A DNA stretch of 64,000 nt from JAKALD01 sp963817785 (GTDB lineage Bacteria > Pseudomonadota > Gammaproteobacteria > Burkholderiales > SG8-39): contig CAWFPL010000008.1 of assembly GCA_963817785.1 (NCBI GenBank), positions 806,001-870,000 of the forward strand. Reading direction: 5' to 3'. Below, one piece after another: positions 58,924-64,000 of the stretch. The notes beneath the pieces were generated by a model. That model did no database searches, was not told where the DNA came from, and saw only the letters and a program-made list of their open reading frames with translations. Each line of letters opens with the position of its first letter. The first letter of the stretch is position 1. The position numbers and the translations under genes were made by a program.

Positions 58924-59160
58924 TTACGCGTGGATCGGAACGATGCGCTCGCGCGCAAGCTCCGCGGCGTAGGCAAGCGCGGCCGGAATGTGTTCCGGCT
59001 TCAGCGAAGGAAAGTTCGAGAGAATCCGCTCGGCCGTCTCGCCAGCGGCGAGATTGTCGAGGACGACCGAGACCGGCACGCGCGTGCCGCGGAAACACGC
59101 CGCCCCATGCATGATCTGCGGATCGGTCGCGATGTAAGGTCTCCAGTCCATGGCCGTCAT
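58924..59160 (-). CDS. DUF433 antitoxin candidate
   Basis: 78 residues. YIATDPQIMHGAACFRGTRVPVSVVLDNLAAG (landmarks HGAACFRGTRVPV) and ERILSNFPSLKPEHIPAALAYAAE form the DUF433 helix-turn-helix unit: the motif G.P.I.GTR.PV is unmistakable. The usual partner DUF5615 follows. Start at 59160 or at the in-frame ATG three codons on. Confidence 0.88.
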   Translation of the reverse strand: MTAMDWRPYIATDPQIMHGAACFRGTRVPVSVVLDNLAAGETAERILSNFPSLKPEHIPAALAYAAELARERIVPIHA

Positions 59161-59196
59161 GCTACCACCGCCGGGCAGAGGCTCGGCTGCGGGAGC

Positions 59197-59379
59197 GCCT
59201 CAGGAGCGCAGCACCCGCCCGGACGCGGCGCCGGTGAGCGCGCCCTTCTCCCAGGTCGGCACGCCGTTGACCAGCGTCATCTCGATGCCGGTCGAGCGCA
59301 CCACCATGCGCTTGCCGCCGCCCGGCAGGTCGTGGAGCCGCTCGGGGCGGCCCGCGATGCCCACCGTCTGCGGATCGAA
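59197..59379. repeat. 183-bp direct repeat unit (master copy at the amidohydrolase 3' end)
   Basis: This segment, the end of the intact amidohydrolase gene, recurs at 58352-58534 (178 of 183 identical by eye) and in part at 57906-58025. All copies point the same way. The two spacers between copies hold toxin-antitoxin-type genes and nothing else. Confidence 0.88.
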
Positions 59380-60873
59380 GAGCACCAGGTCGGCAGCCAT
59401 GCCGGGGGCGATGCGCCCGCGGTCGCGGATGCCGAAGAAATCGGCCGGGTCGGAAGTCATGCGGCGCACCGCCTCTTCCAGCGTGAGCACGCCGCGCTCG
59501 CGCACCCAGGTGCCGAGCACGTAGGACGGATAGCCCGCGTCGCACAGCATGTCGAGGTGCGCGCCGCCATCTCCCAGGCCCAGCAGCACCGAGCGGTCGT
59601 TCAGCAACTCCGCCATGCGGTCCACGCGCGTGTTCCAGGACTGGACCGTGAACTCGTTCTCCAGATCGTCCTGCAGCGTGAGATCCAGCAGCGCGTCGAC
59701 CCCGTCCTTGCCCTGCTCCGCCGCGAGCTCGGCGACCGTCCTGCCCTCGAAGCCCTTGAGCGCCGGGTTCTTCACCTCGTGCACGCTGATCCGCGCCCAG
59801 TCGCCGAAGGAGGCCGGGCGCTTCAAGTCCTCGCGGAACGCGTCGCGGAACGCGGGGTCTTGGTACACCTTCGCCTGCGCCGCTTTCGAGGTGTCCTCGA
59901 ACAGACGCTTCCAGGAGGGAAACGCCGCGAACGCGAACGGGCTGCGCATGACGAGCTCGCGCGTGAGCGGCAGCGGCGAAGTCTGCGGCCTCGCGCCGCG
60001 CGGGATCAGCGCCTTGATCTTCGCGAGCGACGTGCGCAGCGCCTCGGGCAAGTCGTCGCGGTCGAACATCGCGATGAACGTGATGGGGCGGCGGCTCTCC
60101 TCCAGCATGAAGGCGAGCAGCTCCACCTCCGGGTCGTCCATCACCGCGATCTGGCGCGTCATCGCGAACTCGATCGCGCCCTTGTTGCGGTCTCTGAGAG
60201 CGTTGCAGTACGCCTTCAGCTCCTCGCGGCTCGCGTTGCGGCAGGCGAGCGGCCGGCCGCCGTAGCCCATGTGCTGGTTGAGCAGCGTGCTCGAGAAACC
60301 GAACGCGCCCGCGTCGAGCGCTTCGCCGAGGAGGGCCTGGATCTTCTTCGTTTCTTCTTGCGTGGCCGCGCGCTCCATCGACGCCTCGCCCATCACGTAA
60401 TGGCGCAGCGGCGTGAGCGGCGCGAGGAAGGCGAGATTGAGCGCGGGCTTGCGGTTTTGTGCTGCGTTCAAGTACTGCGGGAACGTCTCCCAGTCCCAGG
60501 TGATCCCGGCGTTCAGCACCTCGAACGGAATCGCCTCCACGTTCACCAGGTCGCGCATCGCGATTTCCCTGGATTCCGGACGGCACGGGGCGATGCCTAC
60601 GCCGCAGTTGCCCATGACTACGGTCGTTACTCCGTGCCAGGAGGACGGGGTCGTGGCGCCGTCCCAGCAGATCTGGGCGTCGTAGTGGGTGTGGGGGTCC
60701 ATGAAGCCGGGGGCGACGACGAGGTTGGAGGCGTCGATGGTTTGCTTCGACACATCCAACCCTTCGCCCACCGCCGCGATCTTCCCGTCCGCGATCGCGA
60801 CGTCGGCGCGCCGCGCCGGCGCACCCGTCCCGTCGATCACGGTGCCGTTTCGGATAACCATAGCGTCACGCAT
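59200..60873 (-). CDS. N-acyl-D-amino-acid deacylase-like amidohydrolase
   Basis: 557 residues. VIRNGTVIDGTGAPARRADVAIADGKIAAVG opens the small beta domain (landmarks NGTVIDGTGAPA); APGFMDPHTHYDAQICWDG carries the HxH metal motif, NCGVGIAPCRP is the D-aminoacylase cysteine loop, and LGDGGAHLDMLCDAG the late aspartate/histidine block. The C-terminus returns to the beta domain (LVNGVPTWEKGALTGAASGR). Members of this family deacylate N-acyl-D-amino acids. The start could also be the ATG four codons on. Its 3' end exists in three copies at this locus. Confidence 0.9.
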   Translation of the reverse strand: MRDAMVIRNGTVIDGTGAPARRADVAIADGKIAAVGEGLDVSKQTIDASNLVVAPGFMDPHTHYDAQICWDGATTPSSWHGVTTVVMGNCGVGIAPCRPESREIAMRDLVNVEAIPFEVLNAGITWDWETFPQYLNAAQNRKPALNLAFLAPLTPLRHYVMGEASMERAATQEETKKIQALLGEALDAGAFGFSSTLLNQHMGYGGRPLACRNASREELKAYCNALRDRNKGAIEFAMTRQIAVMDDPEVELLAFMLEESRRPITFIAMFDRDDLPEALRTSLAKIKALIPRGARPQTSPLPLTRELVMRSPFAFAAFPSWKRLFEDTSKAAQAKVYQDPAFRDAFREDLKRPASFGDWARISVHEVKNPALKGFEGRTVAELAAEQGKDGVDALLDLTLQDDLENEFTVQSWNTRVDRMAELLNDRSVLLGLGDGGAHLDMLCDAGYPSYVLGTWVRERGVLTLEEAVRRMTSDPADFFGIRDRGRIAPGMAADLVLFDPQTVGIAGRPERLHDLPGGGKRMVVRSTGIEMTLVNGVPTWEKGALTGAASGRVLRS

Positions 60874-60908
60874 TGGCGATCGTTCCCCCTGCCTCGATAT
60901 CCTGCGTT

Positions 60909-62438
60909 TTACTCGGGCATCCCCGCCCGGCGCCACCCCGTTTCGAATTCGCCGAACACCTCCGGATTCACCCCGACGGTGATGCGGTAGCGGCCGATGG
61001 TGAAGCCGGGGTCGAGCGCGAGCATGGCTTGAACCGCCGCCCGCGCGTCCTCCTCGCGGCCCACGCGCACCAGCGCCGCCGCGAGATACGCGTACGGCAC
61101 GCTGAAGCCCGGGTTCGCCTCCACCGCGCGCCGCGCCCAGCCCTGCGCGATCTCGTAGCGCCCGAGGCGGTAATGCGCGCCGGCGAGCGCCAGGTACGAC
61201 AGGTAGTTGAGCGCGTCGAACGGGCTCAGCGCGAGCGCGCGCCCGGCGCGCTCGATCGCCTCCTCGCTCCGGCCGGTCCAGGCGAGCGCCACCGCGCTCG
61301 TGCACAGGGCGACGACGTTCGAGGGGCCGAGCGCGAGCGCGCGGTCGAACAGATCGAACGCGGTAGCCGTGTCGTGCCGATCGAACCAGGTCACGAAGCC
61401 CGCGATCGCGAGCGAGAGGGCGTCGTCGCTGCCGCCGGCCACCGCCGCCTGCGCGTGGCGGATCGAGGCCGCGCGGTCCTCCTCGCGCAGGCCGCCGCGG
61501 CTGTAGCGCACGTGAAAGCACCAGGCGAGCATCGCGTGGGCGAGCGCGTAGCCCGGCTCGAGCTCGAGCGCCTTCTGCAGCAGCGGGATCGCCGGAGCGC
61601 CGGCGTCCGGCATGAGCTTGTAGAGGTACGGCAGCGCGCGCAGCACCAGGTCGTAAGCGCCGAGCGTCTCCCGGCGCTTGCGCCGGACGCGCTCCACCTC
61701 CGCCTTCCTCAGGCCCGGCTCGATCGCGCCGATCACGCTCATCGCGATCTCGTCCTGCACCGCGAACAGGTCGCCGAGCTGGCGGTCGTAGCGCTCGGCC
61801 CAGACCTGCGCGCCGCTCTCCGCATCGACCAGCTGCGTGGCGATGCGGATGCGGTCCGCGAACCGGCGCACGCTGCCCTGCAGCACATAGCGCACGGCGA
61901 GCTCGCGTCCGACCTGCCGCGGGTCCACCGCCCTGTCCCGGTACACGAAGCTCGAGTTGCGCGCGATTACGGTGAGCCCCTTCACGCGCGCGAGCCCGGT
62001 GATGACGTCCTCGACCACGCCGTCGGCGAAGTAGCCCTGCTCCGGGTCGCTGCCGAGATTCTCGAACGGCAGCACCGCGATCGACGGCCGCCCGGGCGCG
62101 GCGGCGGTGGCGGACGCCTCCTCCACCCCGACCAGCCGGTAGCCGCGGCCCGGGACCGTCACCAAGTGCAGCGGCGCGCCGCGCTCCTCGCCCAGCGCCT
62201 TGCGCAGCGCCGAGACCTGCACCTGGATGTTGTTCTCCTCGACCACCAAGCCGGGCCACACCTTCGCCAGCAGCTCGTCCTTGGTCACCACCTCGCCGCG
62301 CGCCGCCGCGAGCGCGCACAAAATGTCAAAGGCCTTCGGCTTCAGCTCGAGCGGCACGCCGCGGGCCACCAGCCTGCGGTGGCGCAGGTCGAGGCGGAAA
62401 TCGCCGAAGCGGAGTTCCTCGCCTGCTATGCCGGTCAT
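60909..62438 (-). CDS. Winged-helix transcriptional regulator with adenylate-cyclase-type TPR domain (CadC-like)
   Basis: 509 residues. An OmpR/PhoB-type DNA-binding domain is at ~10-100 (LELKPKAFDILCALAAARGEVVTKDELL, landmarks KPKAFDILCAL; NNIQVQVSALRKAL; TVPGRGYRLVG). The region PSIAVLPFENLGSDPEQGYFADG (~residue 118) opens the FlgO-like/TolB-N domain found in such proteins, and TPR-type repeats fill residues ~260-500 (LEPGYALAHAMLAWCF, SNVVALCTSAVALAWTGR). There is no membrane helix, unlike CadC. It lies 35 nt upstream of the amidohydrolase gene on the same strand and may regulate it. Confidence 0.87.
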   Translation of the reverse strand: MTGIAGEELRFGDFRLDLRHRRLVARGVPLELKPKAFDILCALAAARGEVVTKDELLAKVWPGLVVEENNIQVQVSALRKALGEERGAPLHLVTVPGRGYRLVGVEEASATAAAPGRPSIAVLPFENLGSDPEQGYFADGVVEDVITGLARVKGLTVIARNSSFVYRDRAVDPRQVGRELAVRYVLQGSVRRFADRIRIATQLVDAESGAQVWAERYDRQLGDLFAVQDEIAMSVIGAIEPGLRKAEVERVRRKRRETLGAYDLVLRALPYLYKLMPDAGAPAIPLLQKALELEPGYALAHAMLAWCFHVRYSRGGLREEDRAASIRHAQAAVAGGSDDALSLAIAGFVTWFDRHDTATAFDLFDRALALGPSNVVALCTSAVALAWTGRSEEAIERAGRALALSPFDALNYLSYLALAGAHYRLGRYEIAQGWARRAVEANPGFSVPYAYLAAALVRVGREEDARAAVQAMLALDPGFTIGRYRITVGVNPEVFGEFETGWRRAGMPE

Positions 62439-62500
62439 TCAGAACGATTAAGGACCTGAACCAAGGACACTCCGGAGGCCGCGCATTATGCTCGGCGTCG

Positions 62501-63196
62501 ATGAGCAGCCATGGTAACCGGAAAGGGCAAGCGATCGACGCCGCCATCCGTGCGCGCCGGACCGTACGCGCCTTCCGCCCCGCGCCCGTGCCGCGCACGG
62601 AAATCGCGGAGATCCTCGAGACCGCGCGCACCGCGCCCAGCACCTTCAACACCCAGCCCTGGCGCGTGCGCGTGCTCGCGGGGGCGGCAAAGCGCGCTCT
62701 GAGCGAGGCGTTGCTGCGGGCCCATTCCTCGAACGCCCACCCGCCGTTCTCGCCCTTTCCTCCGACCCCGCCGGCCGACTGCGCCGCGCGGCACAACGAC
62801 TTCGGGCGGCGCTACTACGCGGCGCTCGGCATCGACCGCGCCGACACGGCCGCCCGGGTGCGCCAGACCGGCCGCAACTTCGAGTTCTTCGACGCGCCCG
62901 TCGGACTTATCTTCACCATCGACGGTGCGCTGACCAAGCACAGCTGGCTCGACTACGGCCTCTTCCTCCAGAACCTGATGCTCGCGGCTCAGGCCCGGGG
63001 GCTCGCGACCTGCCCGCAAGTTTCCTTCGTGCGCTACCGCAGCGTCATCGCCGCGGAGCTCGGCCTCGCGCCCGAGGAGGACGTCGTGTGCGGAATGTCG
63101 CTCGGGTATGCGGACGAGGCGGCGCCCGTCAACCGGCTCGACATGCCGCGCGAGGCGGTGGAGGGGTTTACGAGGTGGGTGGGGTTTGAAGGGTAG
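62501..63196 (+). CDS. Nitroreductase-family protein
   Basis: 231 residues. The FMN-binding opening is ARRTVRAFRPAPVPRTEIAEIL with TAPSTFNTQPWRVRVL, and the later block LDYGLFLQNLMLAAQARGLATCPQ and GMSLGYADEAAPVNRL are standard for nitroreductases, which reduce nitro groups or quinones with NAD(P)H. It is divergent from the regulator gene (62 nt between starts). Its 3' end lies 24 nt from the breakpoint of a truncated transposase. Confidence 0.9.
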   Translation: MSSHGNRKGQAIDAAIRARRTVRAFRPAPVPRTEIAEILETARTAPSTFNTQPWRVRVLAGAAKRALSEALLRAHSSNAHPPFSPFPPTPPADCAARHNDFGRRYYAALGIDRADTAARVRQTGRNFEFFDAPVGLIFTIDGALTKHSWLDYGLFLQNLMLAAQARGLATCPQVSFVRYRSVIAAELGLAPEEDVVCGMSLGYADEAAPVNRLDMPREAVEGFTRWVGFEG

Positions 63197-63219
63197 GCGG
63201 GTGAGGCTCGGCAGGCTCG

Positions 63220-63957
63220 GATGTCGGCCACCCCGCGGGTCTTCAGGTCGTTGAACACCTTCATCCAGAATTTCGCCCCCTCGGTGTTCTCGATCCACAG
63301 CCCCAGGATCTCGCGCGTGCCATCGGGTCGCGCCCCCAAGGCCAAGTAGACCGCTTTGTTGCGCACCACGTTGTCCTCGCGGATCTTCACCCGCAGCGCG
63401 TCGAAGAACACCACCGGGTACATCGGCTCCAGCGGCCGGGACTGCCAGGCCGTCACCTGCGCGTGCACCGCGTCGGTGACCCCGCTGATGAACTCCGGCG
63501 TGACGTCGGTTGCGTACATCTCCGACAGAAACCCCTGGATCTCCCGCACCGTCATCCCACGCGCGTACATGGCGATGATCTTGTCGTCAAAGCCCGTGAA
63601 GCGCCGCTCGTGTTTGCCGATGAGCTTGGGCTCGAACTCCCCCGCCCGGTCTCGCGGAACGTCGATGCGCACCGGGCCGTCCTCAGTGAGCACCGTCTTT
63701 CCGCTCTTGCCGTTGCGCTGGTTGGTCGCGGCAGCCGGCTTGTCGGCGCCGGCGGGGTAGCCCAGGTGGTGGCTCATTTCGGCGCCCAGGGCACGCTCGA
63801 TCAGCGCCTTCTTGAAGGCCGTCGAGGCTTCTTGCACCGCCTCGGCGCTCATCGGTCCCTTGACGAGCTGGTCGAGCAATTCAGGCGCAATCTTGGGCAA
63901 CACCGCCGCTTGCGCGGCCGCATTGGCTTTCTGCATCTTCCTTACTGGCTTCGGCAT
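63220..63957 (-). pseudogene. IS256-family (mutator-type) transposase, 3'-truncated
   Basis: 246 codons with clear IS256 similarity: MPKPVRKMQKANAAAQAAVL at the start, ALGAEMSHHLGYPAG, RNGKSGKTVLTEDGPVRIDVPRDR (landmarks NGKSGKTVLTEDGP), YARGMTVREIQGFLSEMY and VVFFDALRVKIRED with the first catalytic Asp (VVFFDA). It reads well up to WMKVFNDLKTRGVADI; there the similarity stops abruptly at 63220, so the second Asp, the catalytic Glu and about 160 residues are missing. The reading frame continues by chance to 63034, antisense to the nitroreductase gene. Confidence 0.9.
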
Positions 63958-64000
63958 ACATGCTCCTCTCAGATAACATGGTATGCCTCAAACACAAAAC
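63220..64000 (-). mobile_element. Truncated IS256-family element, running off the window edge
   Basis: Contains the 5' part of the transposase gene and its upstream flank. The 43 nt from 63958 to 64000 would hold the left terminal inverted repeat (candidate outer sequence GTTTTGTGTTTGAGG read inwards on the reverse strand), but the true end is not visible. The right half of the element is deleted at 63220. Confidence 0.75.

Noticed and set aside
63034..63219. Last 62 codons of the transposase reading frame
   Set aside because: They run antisense to the nitroreductase gene and have no IS256 similarity; chance read-through after truncation.

Overview
The window is a compact, very G+C-rich stretch (by eye near 70 percent, not counted) of a Gram-negative chromosome. 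Gene families and layout (Urt transporter, aa3-type oxidase subunit I, SelO, bactofilin, RND pump, many HTH/SRPBCC pairs) and a ribosome binding site complementary to a 16S tail ending CACCTCCTTTC suggest a betaproteobacterium of Burkholderiales type; this assignment is inference. No rRNA, tRNA or CRISPR array was seen.

Layout. 1-5500: urea ABC transporter urtABCDE (reverse strand, urtE cut by the window edge) behind a near-perfect sigma-54 promoter. 5600-8800: Mg2+-type P-type ATPase, divergent from a CBS-domain protein. 8800-16330: a sulfide:quinone oxidoreductase gene, preceded by two G-tract operator-like palindromes, leading into a tripartite RND efflux system (TolC, adaptor, pump) and a small DUF2892 protein. 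16350-27200: thioesterase, bactofilin, MFS and DUF4337 proteins, Kup potassium transporter, metallo-hydrolase and ketopantoate-reductase-like genes, a tiny reading frame with an extreme Shine-Dalgarno sequence and its own terminator, ctaD, and an M20 peptidase. 27400-32000: a complete Liv-type ABC transporter operon. 32000-50650: housekeeping and accessory genes (SelO, enoyl-CoA hydratase, ClC channel with MarR regulator, an ArsR/SRPBCC/VOC operon, EamA, CoA transferase, GST, MFS, two PIN-type toxin-antitoxin pairs, S1/P1 nuclease, ABC-2 exporter, DUF480 protein, esterase).

50600-64000 is the most mobile part. A group II intron of about 1.9 kb sits antisense exactly between the leader and the ribosome binding site of a gene for a secreted protein with 52 consecutive glycines. 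Further on, the 3' end of an N-acyl-D-amino-acid-deacylase-like amidohydrolase gene occurs three times, and toxin-antitoxin-type genes (an addiction-module protein; a DUF433/DUF5615 pair) lie between the copies. The window ends in a truncated IS256-family transposase.

The strongest candidates for something undescribed are (i) the repeated amidohydrolase 3' ends bracketing toxin-antitoxin cassettes, (ii) the 26-codon frame at 23796-23876 with a 16-nt match to the 16S tail, (iii) the sulfide-oxidoreductase/RND-pump operon with CsoR/CstR-like operators, and (iv) the intron/poly-glycine locus.
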